Shown piece after piece: positions 1 through 8,684 of a stretch of 64,000 nucleotides of DNA (position 1 is the first letter of the stretch; the number at the start of each line of letters is the position of its first letter). The translations under genes and the position numbers were made by a program. Origin of the DNA: G963663315 sp965214205 (GTDB taxonomy: Bacteria; Pseudomonadota; Gammaproteobacteria; Arenicellales; Poriferihabitantaceae); contig OZ243941.1 of the NCBI GenBank assembly GCA_965214205.1, positions 62,001-126,000 on the forward strand, given 5' to 3'. A model generated the notes under the pieces. That model was given only the letters and a program-made list of their open reading frames with translations, was not told the origin of the DNA and ran no database searches.

Positions 1-149
1 CCCTGGTCCCGGTCATCACAAGCGCCGGCGGCGTCATCAGCGACTGGCGGGGCAACCCACTGACCATGAATTCCGAAGGGGACGTTCTGGCTTCCGCGAA
101 CCTCGATTTGCATAACGCGGCTCTGGAGAAATTAAACCCACCAATATGA
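1..149 (+). CDS. Inositol monophosphatase family protein, C-terminal fragment (histidinol-phosphatase-like)
   Basis: Only the last 48 codons lie in the window (frame from base 3, TGA stop at 147-149); the gene begins upstream. The peptide has the segment SAGGVISDWRGNPL followed by GDVLASANLDLHNAAL. That is the usual end of the inositol-monophosphatase fold: a GAGG(V/I)xxDW turn after the metal site, then a (V)LA(A/S)xxxxLHxxAL helix. The spacing and LHxAAL ending resemble the HisN-type histidinol-phosphatases, but the fragment cannot separate these from SuhB/CysQ-like members. It is followed 42 bp later by the GMC oxidoreductase on the same strand. Confidence 0.7.
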   Translation, partial: LVPVITSAGGVISDWRGNPLTMNSEGDVLASANLDLHNAALEKLNPPI

Positions 150-191
150 ACCGCGTCCACGGACAACAGCCGGATAAAACAGGAGTATGAG

Positions 192-1838
192 ATGAAAGAC
201 CATCAGGAATTCGATTACATTATTCTGGGCGCCGGTTCCGCTGGATGCGTGCTGGCCAATGAGCTGAGCCAGGACACCGGCAACCGGGTCCTGATACTCG
301 AAGCGGGGCCGATGGACCGGAAATTGCTGATTCATATCCCGGCCGGCGTTTACAGCGTCTTCAAGGACCCCTCCATCAACTGGAACTACGACAGCGAACC
401 GGAACCGGACCTGCACAACCGGGAGATCACCCTGCCCAGAGGCAAGGTGCTCGGCGGTTCATCGTCGATCAACTCTATGGTCTATATGCGAGGTCACCCG
501 TGGGATTATGATTACTGGGCGAAAAACCATAATCTGCCGGACTGGACTTTCGACCAATGCCTCCCCTACTTCAGGAAATGTGAGTCCTCCGACCGCGGAG
601 CCAGCGACTGGCGGGGCACGGATGGACGTCTCGGCGTAACCAAAGGCAAACTAGACAATCCGATGTTCGACGCCTTCATTGAAGCCGGCGCCCAGTCCGG
701 CCAGGGAACCACCGACGACCCGAACGGCTATAACCCGGAAGGTCTCTCCCGTCTCGACAGCACAACCAGGCATGGCCGCCGGTCCAGCGCGGCGACAGCC
801 CACCTGAAACCGGCCCTCTCCAGACCCAACCTCCACCTGGCGACACGGGCGCTGGTTCATCGTATCGTGGTTGAAAACGGACGAGCCACCGGCGTCATAT
901 TCAACCTGCGCGGGAAACTCCTGACCGCCCATGCGGCCAGGGAAGTCATCGTATCAGCCGGCGCTATCAAAACCCCCCAGCTATTGATGCTTTCCGGAAT
1001 CGGACCACGGCAACATCTGACTGACATGGGTATCGAGCCGATTCACCATCTACCCGGAGTGGGACAGAATCTGCAGGACCATCTGGCCATTACCGTGATT
1101 TACCGCGCAAAAAAACCGGTCACTTATGACAAGGTGGACAGACCGCTCAGGAAACTGCTGATCGGTTGTCAGTGGCTGTTGACCCGCAAAGGCTTTGCGG
1201 CTTCCAATGTCTGGGAAGCGGGCGGGCATATCCGGGGATACCGTGAAGTCGAATACCCGAACCTGCAATACCATTTTGCGCCCATCCATACCGTATACGA
1301 GGGAACCCGAATTACGTTGTTCAACGGATTCACCACACAAATTGATCAACTGCGGCCACGCAGCCGGGGCCAGGTGCGACTGCTGTCAGCCGACCCGCAA
1401 CGCCGTCCTGCCGCCTTCTTCAATTACCTGTCTGATCCACTCGACCTTCAGGAACTGGTCGAAGCGGTCAAAAGAATTCGCGAACTGATCGCGCAACCCG
1501 CTTTCGATGAATTCCGGGGTGAGGAGGTGGAACCCGGAGCCGGGGACGTATCCGACGCCGCGATTGAACAATTCATACGCCAGGCCGCGAACACGGACTA
1601 TCATCCATCCTGCAGTTGCCGGATGGGAACAGATGAAATGGCGGTAGTGGACCAGGAAATGAAGGTGCACGGACTAGACGGACTGCGCGTAGTCGATGCC
1701 TCGGCGATGCCGGACATCGTCAGCGGTAACCTGAACGCGCCCGTCCAGATGATGGCGTTAAAAGCATCAGACCGGATTCTCAACCGCCAACCAATGCCCC
1801 CCTCACAAGTCGATTTCGCATTCAACCACCATTCCTGA
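192..1838 (+). CDS. betA: GMC-family FAD oxidoreductase, choline dehydrogenase-like
   Basis: 548 aa, the usual length for GMC dehydrogenases. An N-terminal FAD-binding Rossmann motif (GAGSAGCVLANEL, residues ~14-26) with its acidic strand end (ILEAG) is followed by the GMC signature 1 region (PRGKVLGGSSSINSM, ~residues 83-97) and signature 2 (SAGAIKTPQLLMLSGIG, ~255-271). The C-terminal active-site region reads YHPSCSCRMGTDEMAVVD, with the catalytic His, then NLNAPVQMMALKASDRIL with the conserved Asn. The C-terminal pattern is close to BetA, which oxidises choline to betaine aldehyde at the membrane, passing electrons to the respiratory chain. Related alcohol dehydrogenases share these motifs, so the substrate is inferred. 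A GGAG-like ribosome site (aacaGGAGtatgag) precedes the ATG. No betB, betI or transporter is adjacent. Confidence 0.8.
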   Translation: MKDHQEFDYIILGAGSAGCVLANELSQDTGNRVLILEAGPMDRKLLIHIPAGVYSVFKDPSINWNYDSEPEPDLHNREITLPRGKVLGGSSSINSMVYMRGHPWDYDYWAKNHNLPDWTFDQCLPYFRKCESSDRGASDWRGTDGRLGVTKGKLDNPMFDAFIEAGAQSGQGTTDDPNGYNPEGLSRLDSTTRHGRRSSAATAHLKPALSRPNLHLATRALVHRIVVENGRATGVIFNLRGKLLTAHAAREVIVSAGAIKTPQLLMLSGIGPRQHLTDMGIEPIHHLPGVGQNLQDHLAITVIYRAKKPVTYDKVDRPLRKLLIGCQWLLTRKGFAASNVWEAGGHIRGYREVEYPNLQYHFAPIHTVYEGTRITLFNGFTTQIDQLRPRSRGQVRLLSADPQRRPAAFFNYLSDPLDLQELVEAVKRIRELIAQPAFDEFRGEEVEPGAGDVSDAAIEQFIRQAANTDYHPSCSCRMGTDEMAVVDQEMKVHGLDGLRVVDASAMPDIVSGNLNAPVQMMALKASDRILNRQPMPPSQVDFAFNHHS

Positions 1839-1873
1839 ATGAGTCCCAACCGTCAATTCCCGCGCCCCACCTT

Positions 1874-1898
1874 CGTCATTCCCGCTTGCGCGGGAACC
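1874..1898. repeat. ATTCCC...GGGAA palindromic repeat between convergent genes
   Basis: A 7-bp perfect stem TTCCCGC / GCGGGAA with a 4-nt loop (1879-1896) sits in the 65-bp gap between the convergent betA-like and hppA genes. A partial copy (gtcaattcccgcg) lies ~25 bp to the left. It matches the other ATTCCC-N8-GGGAAT copies at 11083 and 17282. This resembles Neisserial dRS3-type and other short intergenic palindromes. It could act as a two-way transcription end, but no T-run follows it. Confidence 0.65.
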
Positions 1899-1903
1899 CA
1901 TCC

Positions 1904-3904
1904 CTACAGCAATGGAGCGATCACCAGACTGACTATCGCCATTACGTTGATCAGGATGTTCATCGAAGGCCCCGATGTATCCTTGAAGGGGTCGCCCACA
2001 GTGTCACCCACAACCGTGGCGGCGTGAACATCCGAACCCTTGCCCCCCAGGTTTCCTTTCTCGACATACTTTTTCGCGTTGTCCCAGGCTCCGCCGGCGT
2101 TCGCCATGGTCAGGGCCATCAATACACAACCGAGCAAGGCCCCGCCCAGCATGCCGCCGAGCGCGGTGGCGCCCAGGCCAAAACCAACCAGCGGCGGCGC
2201 GGATACCGCAATCACGCCGGGCAGGATCATTCGCTTGAGCGCGGCGCGGGTGGCAATATCGACACATCGGTCCGAATCCGGCTTCGCGGTTCCCTCCATC
2301 AAACCGGGAATCTCCCGGAACTGGCGCCGGATCTCATGAATCATGTCAAAAGCGGCCGCGCCAACCGCATTCATGGTAATGCTGGAGACCAGAAACGGAA
2401 AAATCCCGCCCAGGAACATACCCGAGAGGACATACGGGTCACTGAGCTCCAATGAAAATTCAGGCTTGAGCAGGGACACGGTTTCGATAAACGCGGAGAT
2501 AATGGCGAGCGCCGCCAGCGCGGCGGCGCCAATGGCAAAACCCTTGCCAATCGCGGCAGTGGTATTGCCCAGTTCATCGAGAGAATCCGTGATTTCACGG
2601 ACCTCTTCACCGAGACCGGACATCTCCGCAATCCCGCCCGCGTTGTCGGCAACCGGGCCGTAAGCGTCAATGGCCATGGTGATTCCCACCGTGGCGAGCA
2701 TACCGACCGCGGCGATACCAACGCCGTATAATCCGGTCAGACTGCTGGATATAAGAATGATGGCGCTGATAATCAGCAACGGCGCCACAACAGACTCCAT
2801 ACCCACAGACAGACCGGTGATCATCACCGTCGCCGGACCGGTCTCACCGCTTTTAGCGATCTTGCGAACCGGACTGCCGCCGGTGTAGTACTCGGTAATC
2901 AGGCCGATGCCAATACCCCCCGCGGCGCCGACCACAACCGCGCCCCATACATTGATGGACACATCCAGATAACTCACCACAGCCCAGGCCGCGGCCATGA
3001 AGATGACAGTGGCGCCGATGGTGCCGGTCCGAAGCGCCAGTTCCGGAGACCTGGCCGAGTTCATCTTGACGATCATGATTCCCAGAATCGAGCAAAGCAG
3101 CCCGGCGGACGCCAGCGCCAGCGGCAGGAACATCAGGACCTGCCGCTCTCCGAGCAGGTTCAGCATCGCGACCGGCAGTGTGGACGCAATCGCGATGGTG
3201 GCGATCATGGAACCGCAATAGGATTCGAAAATATCCGACCCCATGCCAGCCACATCCCCTACATTGTCGCCTACATTGTCCGCGATAACGCCGGGATTAC
3301 GCGGGTCGTCTTCCGGAATTCCGGCCTCGATCTTGCCGACCAGGTCCGCCCCCACATCGGCGCTTTTGGTGAATATGCCGCCACCCACCCTGGAAAACAG
3401 GGCAACCGAGGAGGCGCCCATACCAAACCCATGGATGACGTGGGCGGTTTCCGGGTCGCCACCGAACATCAGATACAATATGCCGATACCGAGCAATCCC
3501 GTGGAAGCGACACATAATCCCATCACAGAACCGCCGAAAAACGCGACAGCCAGCGCGCTCTGCGCTCCGTCCCGCGCGGCCGCCGTGGTAGTCCGGGTAT
3601 TTGCGTGAGTCGCGGCATACATACCGATATAGCCGGCGACACCCGAACACAAGGCTCCGAGCAGAAAGGCAATCGTGGTTTTGATACCGAGATCGGATAT
3701 AAAAATCAACAACCCGACGACGACCACAAAAATCAACAGGTAGGTATACTCGCGGCGCATGAACACCATCGCGCCCCGGTGGATCTGGTCGCCAATTTCA
3801 GCCACCTTCCCCTCTCCCGCCGGATACCTCAAAATCATTCTGTATACGACAAGTGCGGCAAACAGGCCGACAACACCCAGAATTACCGGTGTGTAGCTAA
3901 TCAT
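1904..3904 (-). CDS. hppA: Membrane-bound ion-pumping pyrophosphatase, K+-dependent type
   Basis: 666 aa from the ATG at 3904, which has a good ribosome site (cGGAGtctttcATG). An upstream in-frame ATG at 3982 would add 26 non-conserved residues. The protein is very hydrophobic with many membrane helices. It shows the pyrophosphate-binding segment DVGADLVGKIE followed by DDPRNPGVIADNVGDNVGD, and a second acidic motif DNAKKYVE near the C-terminus. The segment GNTTAAIGKGFAIG has Ala and Gly at the two positions that separate K+-dependent (A/G) from K+-independent (K/T) enzymes, so this is the K+-dependent class. The enzyme couples PPi hydrolysis to H+ (or Na+) export across the inner membrane. 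The sequence alone does not decide the ion. Convergent with the GMC gene. Confidence 0.95.
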   Translation of the reverse strand: MISYTPVILGVVGLFAALVVYRMILRYPAGEGKVAEIGDQIHRGAMVFMRREYTYLLIFVVVVGLLIFISDLGIKTTIAFLLGALCSGVAGYIGMYAATHANTRTTTAAARDGAQSALAVAFFGGSVMGLCVASTGLLGIGILYLMFGGDPETAHVIHGFGMGASSVALFSRVGGGIFTKSADVGADLVGKIEAGIPEDDPRNPGVIADNVGDNVGDVAGMGSDIFESYCGSMIATIAIASTLPVAMLNLLGERQVLMFLPLALASAGLLCSILGIMIVKMNSARSPELALRTGTIGATVIFMAAAWAVVSYLDVSINVWGAVVVGAAGGIGIGLITEYYTGGSPVRKIAKSGETGPATVMITGLSVGMESVVAPLLIISAIILISSSLTGLYGVGIAAVGMLATVGITMAIDAYGPVADNAGGIAEMSGLGEEVREITDSLDELGNTTAAIGKGFAIGAAALAALAIISAFIETVSLLKPEFSLELSDPYVLSGMFLGGIFPFLVSSITMNAVGAAAFDMIHEIRRQFREIPGLMEGTAKPDSDRCVDIATRAALKRMILPGVIAVSAPPLVGFGLGATALGGMLGGALLGCVLMALTMANAGGAWDNAKKYVEKGNLGGKGSDVHAATVVGDTVGDPFKDTSGPSMNILINVMAIVSLVIAPLL

Positions 3905-4015
3905 GAAAGACTCCGTTAAAAAAGATGAAAATCTGGAAAAAAATTGGATGCGGACTATATCCCCGATGGCATCAAATATCAATCTGAATGCGGGCGCCGG
4001 AGGCCCCGGATCGGG

Positions 4016-4918
4016 TCATTTGTCTATTTTCCTGGCCCTGGGATGCGCTTTATCATAAACCTGCGCGAGATGCTGGAAATCCAGGTGCGTATAGATCTGG
4101 GTTGTGGCGATGTCAGCATGCCCCATCATCTCCTGAACCGCTCTGAGATCGCCACTCGATTCGAGCAGATGACTGGCGAAGGAATGTCTCAGCATGTGGG
4201 GATGTAATCGTCGTCCCAACCCCTTGATTTTGGCCCATCGGTTAAGCCGGTACTGGATGCTGCGGACACTGAGTCGCCCGCCCCTCGTATTGACGAACAA
4301 GGCTCGCTCGGTTTCGGTTGCGAGCTGACGGCGCTTCTCCAGCCAGTTAGCAAGGGCTGTCGCCGCCTTGCTTCCCACCAGGGCGATCCGCTGTTTATTA
4401 CCCTTACCAGTAACCAGAATACGGTTCTGGTCAAAATCAATTGAATCGACATCCAGCGAGGCCAGTTCCGACAGCCTCAGCCCGGTGGAATAGAAAAGCT
4501 CCAGCATTGCATGATCCCGGACCGAAAGAACGGAGTCGTCATGATGATCCAGCAATCCGCTCAACTCATCCACGCTCAGTGTCGTCGGCAATCTGCCCGG
4601 GGACTTGGGGGCGCTGGCGCCGGTGAAAGGATTGATCAGCGCGTATTCATTTTTCAGGAGGTATTGATAAAAGGCGCGGCAGGCCGACAACAGGCGCCGG
4701 ATACTACAACCGGACAAACCCTTTTGGTGCAATCCGGCCAGAAAGGAGCGGACATCGTGAACAGTCAATCTGTCCCAGTCGGCCACCGCCTTTTGACTGG
4801 CGTAGTCATGCAGTTTCTGTAAATCCCCGCTGTATGCCGCAAGGGAATGGTCAGACAGTTTTCGCTGCCGTTTCTTGCGTTCCAGAAACTTCTCTATTTT
4901 CTCCTGTAATGGACTCAT
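4016..4918 (-). CDS. xerC: Tyrosine recombinase XerC
   Basis: 300 aa, standard length. N-terminal SAM-like DNA-binding domain (residues ~1-95), then the catalytic domain with the full set of tyrosine-recombinase residues: R148 (STGLRLSE), K172 (VTGKGNKQR), H241 and R244 (HPHMLRHSFASH), H267 (MGHADI) and the nucleophile Y276 (TTQIYTHLD). The ending VYDKAHPRARK is typical of XerC rather than XerD. With XerD it resolves chromosome dimers at dif. It is last in a dapF-DUF484-xerC operon, the classic gammaproteobacterial arrangement. Its ATG overlaps the stop of the DUF484 gene by one base (TAATG). Confidence 0.95.
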   Translation of the reverse strand: MSPLQEKIEKFLERKKRQRKLSDHSLAAYSGDLQKLHDYASQKAVADWDRLTVHDVRSFLAGLHQKGLSGCSIRRLLSACRAFYQYLLKNEYALINPFTGASAPKSPGRLPTTLSVDELSGLLDHHDDSVLSVRDHAMLELFYSTGLRLSELASLDVDSIDFDQNRILVTGKGNKQRIALVGSKAATALANWLEKRRQLATETERALFVNTRGGRLSVRSIQYRLNRWAKIKGLGRRLHPHMLRHSFASHLLESSGDLRAVQEMMGHADIATTQIYTHLDFQHLAQVYDKAHPRARKIDK

Positions 4919-5559
4919 TATGGATGCAGTCGACCCTGGAGGTAACCACCAATCAATAGCCCGAGCCGATCCAGAAACATCACTCCGACATCTGGCACAA
5001 ACCGGGTGCGAGAGTGCGACCCCAGCGCCATTACACCGACCAACTCATCCTCGAACGGCAATGGAATAAAAGCGCAGGACTGGACAGACCGCTTGCCCGG
5101 ACCAAAAATTGACTCGCGCAAGGCGCTCGCAAGACGATCATCACAAACCGAACCTTTATGCGCCACTCTCTGGCGCATCGCGTCATAGCGACGTTGATCC
5201 GGGTCGTTTGGATCGGATTTCAAAATAATCACAGATTCCCCGACATCGAACTGCTGTTTCATCAATTCGTTCACCGTTTGTACAGCGCTGTCGTCACGCT
5301 CCTTGCTCGCCAGCAAGCTGATCGCGACCTGAAGAAAGTCGGATTCGAGTTTCTGGTTATTTCTGACTCCATCGACAATCAATTCGATTTTAGCCTGATG
5401 GTGAGTCAGTCTGTCTCTCAGCACCTGCAACTGCCTCTCATAAAAAAGGGCGCGGCTGCCCGCATCACCCAGACCCAATTCAACCAGCAAACCTTCGCGC
5501 TGCTCGAAAAAATCGGGGTTCGCTTTCAAATAGTCTATGACTTCATCAGGTTTTTGCAT
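4918..5559 (-). CDS. DUF484 family GAF-like protein
   Basis: 213 aa starting at MQKPDEVIDYLKANPDFF, which is the conserved DUF484 start (PxxVxxYLxxNPxFF). A longer frame to 5685 has only low-complexity, non-conserved sequence overlapping dapF. Residues ~30-60 are helical and charged (coiled-coil-like), followed by a GAF-like domain with CAFIPLPFEDELVGVMALGS near residue 165. Function is not established for the family. It is found almost always between dapF and xerC. The start overlaps the 3' end of dapF by 14 bp and the stop overlaps the xerC start, so the three genes are probably translationally coupled. Confidence 0.85.
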   Translation of the reverse strand: MQKPDEVIDYLKANPDFFEQREGLLVELGLGDAGSRALFYERQLQVLRDRLTHHQAKIELIVDGVRNNQKLESDFLQVAISLLASKERDDSAVQTVNELMKQQFDVGESVIILKSDPNDPDQRRYDAMRQRVAHKGSVCDDRLASALRESIFGPGKRSVQSCAFIPLPFEDELVGVMALGSHSRTRFVPDVGVMFLDRLGLLIGGYLQGRLHP

Positions 5560-6418
5560 ATCTGTCCAAAGTAGTGTGGGCATTCTCCTCGGCGGGATTA
5601 TAAACCACATTCCCGGCGAACACCTCATGCACCGACCCGCGCAGGAAAACAGGGGCATCCTCCTTCTCCCAGCTAACCTGAACACTGCCGCCGGGCAATG
5701 TCACCGTTACATCGGATTGAAGTTGACCGTTCCGAATTCCGGCCACCACTGCCGCGCTGGCTCCGCTGCCGCACCCGAGAGTTTCTCCGGCGCCTCGCTC
5801 ATATACCCGTAATTTGATCTGACGCGCAGACACGGTTTGAGAAAACCCGACATTGACTCTGTCAGGGAAGGCCGGATGGCGCTCTATCAACGCCCCCAAG
5901 CCCACGACATCCGCGCAATCCACATCGTCCACCGCAATCACACAATGAGGATTACCCATCGACAGGGCGCTGAACTCAATTTCTCCAACCGCCGTACTTA
6001 TCCGATAATGAGAAGCCGCCTCCGGCGCCAGAAACGGGATTTGTCCGGGAGTAAAGTCGGGCCGCTCCAGTTGGGCGGTAACCGTGCCATCAGCATGGAT
6101 CTCAAGCGTCATTTCTGTGCTACGGGTTTCAACATGAATAATCGTATCGTCCGTCAAACCCTGGGTGTGCAGGAACCGCGCGAAGCACCGGGCGCCATTT
6201 CCGCATTGTCCCGGCTCTGAGCCATCGCTATTGAATATCCGCATCCTGAAATGATTGTCGGAGCGCCCCTTCTCGGCCACGATAATCTGGTCACAGCCGA
6301 TACCGAAATGCCGATCTGCAATAAATCTGGCAATATGCGGGGTAATTCTGATATTCTCGGCAACTCCGTTCAGCATAACGAAGTCGTTGCCCATTGAATG
6401 CATTTTTGTGAAATTCAT
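5546..6418 (-). CDS. dapF: Diaminopimelate epimerase
   Basis: 290 aa from the ATG at 6418 (MNFTKMHSMGNDF, the canonical DapF start); an ATG three codons upstream (6427) is equally possible. Both catalytic cysteines are present: the first in GQCGNGARC, the second in LGCGSGAS. DapF converts LL- to meso-diaminopimelate, used both for lysine and, in this window, by MurE for peptidoglycan. It heads the dapF-DUF484-xerC operon. No clear ribosome site is visible in front of either start. Confidence 0.95.
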   Translation of the reverse strand: MNFTKMHSMGNDFVMLNGVAENIRITPHIARFIADRHFGIGCDQIIVAEKGRSDNHFRMRIFNSDGSEPGQCGNGARCFARFLHTQGLTDDTIIHVETRSTEMTLEIHADGTVTAQLERPDFTPGQIPFLAPEAASHYRISTAVGEIEFSALSMGNPHCVIAVDDVDCADVVGLGALIERHPAFPDRVNVGFSQTVSARQIKLRVYERGAGETLGCGSGASAAVVAGIRNGQLQSDVTVTLPGGSVQVSWEKEDAPVFLRGSVHEVFAGNVVYNPAEENAHTTLDRYAKT

Positions 6419-6495
6419 GTTTATCATTGAATCAACCCGGCCTGCTTTCCAACAACATCCTGCCAGCGCACAGGTTTTCTGAAGGATAAGACAAC

Positions 6496-6762
6496 TTGTC
6501 GGTCATCACAAACAGCTCATACAAGAGACGCCCATTGAAATCATTTCTCGGGAAAGTTCGGTCTATGCCTGCCTTACCGCGCCAGATATTTGGTATGCTG
6601 CTGCTCATAGGCGGCATGTTCTGGTTTCTGCCGGTGCTGGGGTTGTGGATGATTCCATTGGGCCTGGTGGTTCTCTCGGTGGATTTCCAATGGGCAAGGA
6701 AGTGGCATCTGTCGATTCAGGTCTGGCTCCGAAAGCGTCGTGGCCGCAACAATTCAGGATAG
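6496..6762 (+). CDS. Small two-helix membrane protein (PGPGW-like)
   Basis: Up to 88 aa. The body is a hydrophobic hairpin (residues ~31-61: IFGMLLLIGGMFWFLPVLGLWMIPLGLVVLSVDF) followed by a basic tail RKWHLSIQVWLRKRRGR. The pattern LLLIGGxFxFLPVLGxWMxPLGLxVLS(V/I)D..WARR is one I know from small, uncharacterised proteobacterial membrane proteins of the PGPGW type. The start is uncertain: the only ATG is at 6565 (65 aa), but TTG at 6535 or 6496 would keep the basic N-terminal segment that relatives often have. The gene is convergent with ctpA, 30 bp away. Function unknown. Confidence 0.65.
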   Translation: MSVITNSSYKRRPLKSFLGKVRSMPALPRQIFGMLLLIGGMFWFLPVLGLWMIPLGLVVLSVDFQWARKWHLSIQVWLRKRRGRNNSG

Positions 6763-6792
6763 CAACCCGAACCCACGGGATTTCAAACCAGA

Positions 6793-8103
6793 CTATCCAC
6801 TGGCCTTTGCCCGCTCCCGAATCAGCGCCATTCCCTTCAGCAAATTAAATGCCTCCTTGAGTTGATTGTCATTATCGATCAGCTCCGGTTTCGACAAAAG
6901 AGTCGGGGCGCCCTCCTCACCCTCACTGCCCAGATGATGCACCAGATCAGATTCCCGGACAGATGGCCGGGCGCTGTCCGCTTTTGTCATTTCAGCCTGC
7001 TCGGTCACAATGTCCGGGGTAATTCCTATCGCCTGGATTGACCGGTTCAACGGTGTGTAATAACGTGCAGTGGTAATTTTCAGCGCCCCACGATTACCCA
7101 TCGGAATAATGGTTTGCACCGAACCCTTGCCGAAGGTTTTGGTGCCCATAATGATGGCGCGCTGATGATCCTGCAAGGCCCCGGACACAATTTCCGATGC
7201 CGAAGCGGAACCGCCATTGACCAGAACGACCATCGGAGCGCCAGCGATCACATCATCGGGCAGGGCGGTATAACTTTGTTCGGATAACTCCGTCCTGCCC
7301 CTGGTTGAAACGATTTCACCATCGCTCAGAAACAGGTCGCTGACTGCCACAGCGCCGGCCAGGACACCGCCGGAATTATTTCGGAGATCCAGCACAAAAC
7401 CCTCAAGATCAGACCCGTTTTCGTCTTTCAGTTCTGCGATCTTCGCCCGCAGGCTCTGGGCGCTGCCGCTCTGGAAACTCGATAACCGGGCATATCCGAA
7501 ACCAGTCTGCAGAAGTTGCGCCTTTACACTGGCCGCCTTGATAATGGCCCTGACCAGGTTCACTTCTATGGAGTCCGGCTCGCCTTCACGGGAAATGGTC
7601 AGTCTGATTTCGGAACCGGGCGGACCGCGCATCTTGTCCACCGCCTCTTTCTGGCTCATACCCCGTACCGGCACGCCATCCAGCATCAAAATCAGGTCTC
7701 CCGGCTGGATCCCCGCATGAAACGCGGGAGTGCTGTCCATCGGACTGATCACCTTGATCAACCCGTCTTCAATGGTAACCTCGATCCCCAGCCCGCCGAA
7801 TTTCCCGTCCGTCGAAATCCTGAGCGCCTTGAGCTCTTCCGGCTCCAGAAATGACGAATGCGGGTCCAGTTCCCTCACCATGCCGTGAATGGCGCCCCTC
7901 AGCAAAGTCGAATCATCAACCTCATCCACATACTCGCTTTTGATTTTCCCGAACACCTCCGAAAAAATCCGCAGGTCTTCCAAAGGCAAAGCTTCGTTCG
8001 CCTCATCCTGGGCAAATGACGAACCCGAAAAGCTGGTGACCAGAATCAACATGAGCTGAATCCCGGTCAGTCGCACAACTCTTGAAAACATGTCTGAAAA
8101 CAT
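6793..8103 (-). CDS. ctpA: Carboxyl-terminal processing protease (S41 family)
   Basis: 436 aa. A signal peptide covers about residues 1-31, with a likely cut after SSFAQ, so the enzyme is periplasmic. A PDZ domain (~100-185, with FGGLGIEV and AGIQPGDLILMLDG) is followed by the S41 peptidase domain (~195-370). The catalytic Ser301 lies in GGSASASEI and the Lys326 general base in FGKGSVQT. CtpA-type proteases trim or degrade periplasmic and outer-membrane proteins, including peptidoglycan hydrolases in Pseudomonas. Relatives often sit next to envC/murein genes; here it stands alone. An alternative start is the ATG at 8091. Confidence 0.95.
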   Translation of the reverse strand: MFSDMFSRVVRLTGIQLMLILVTSFSGSSFAQDEANEALPLEDLRIFSEVFGKIKSEYVDEVDDSTLLRGAIHGMVRELDPHSSFLEPEELKALRISTDGKFGGLGIEVTIEDGLIKVISPMDSTPAFHAGIQPGDLILMLDGVPVRGMSQKEAVDKMRGPPGSEIRLTISREGEPDSIEVNLVRAIIKAASVKAQLLQTGFGYARLSSFQSGSAQSLRAKIAELKDENGSDLEGFVLDLRNNSGGVLAGAVAVSDLFLSDGEIVSTRGRTELSEQSYTALPDDVIAGAPMVVLVNGGSASASEIVSGALQDHQRAIIMGTKTFGKGSVQTIIPMGNRGALKITTARYYTPLNRSIQAIGITPDIVTEQAEMTKADSARPSVRESDLVHHLGSEGEEGAPTLLSKPELIDNDNQLKEAFNLLKGMALIRERAKASG

Positions 8104-8241
8104 TCCTGATAAATAATCCGACGCTTTATATCATTTCGATTTTATGCGGACAGTGTACCACTAACCATTGCCCGACAGAGTATTACAGGGGATGTTATTG
8201 TTGTACAATCCGGCAACGATCCGACCCTCATCCCGCTTGCA

Positions 8242-8649
8242 ATGTATATCGAATTCATGACCGAGTACTGGTATTTGTTTGCCATGTTGCTGGTTATCGT
8301 GTTTTTGTTGAGTATGCACAGCGTGGGCGACCCCAGAAGCGTCGCTCCCGCACAATTGCCTCAACTCCAGTCCAGGGAAAACGCGGTAATCGTCGATGTC
8401 AACGAAGCCGACAAGTTTAAAAACGGGCATATTTCCCAGGCTGTCAACATCCCGTTCAGTGTGCTGGACAATTCCCTCGGCAAGCTGAAAAAATATCAGA
8501 AAAAGGCCATCGTGCTGACCTGTGATACCGGGAGCAATTCAAAAAAAGCCATGGCGATTCTCAAAAAGAACGAGTTTTCTGACATCTATTTGCTTTCAGG
8601 CGGACTCAACTCCTGGAAAAAAGAAAACCTGCCTCTCGAAAAGAGTTAA
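8242..8649 (+). CDS. yibN: Membrane-anchored rhodanese-like protein YibN
   Basis: 135 aa. One N-terminal membrane helix (residues ~10-28, YLFAMLLVIVFLLSM) is followed by a rhodanese domain: VIVDVNEADKFKNGHISQAVNIP, then the active-site Cys in LTCDTGSNS, and GGLNSWKKENLP at the end. This domain architecture and position in front of secB match YibN. In E. coli the order is yibN-grxC-secB-gpsA; here grxC is missing and secB follows after 35 bp. Rhodanese chemistry (sulfur transfer) is possible because the Cys is kept; YibN has also been linked to membrane protein insertion. Confidence 0.9.
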   Translation: MYIEFMTEYWYLFAMLLVIVFLLSMHSVGDPRSVAPAQLPQLQSRENAVIVDVNEADKFKNGHISQAVNIPFSVLDNSLGKLKKYQKKAIVLTCDTGSNSKKAMAILKKNEFSDIYLLSGGLNSWKKENLPLEKS

Positions 8650-8684
8650 CGCTGCGTACACAATCCTCCGCTGACGGGTTCACC

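Noticed and set aside
8104..8241. Possible small gene in the ctpA-yibN divergent gap
   Set aside because: Only short frames without ribosome sites; the region most likely holds two divergent promoters.
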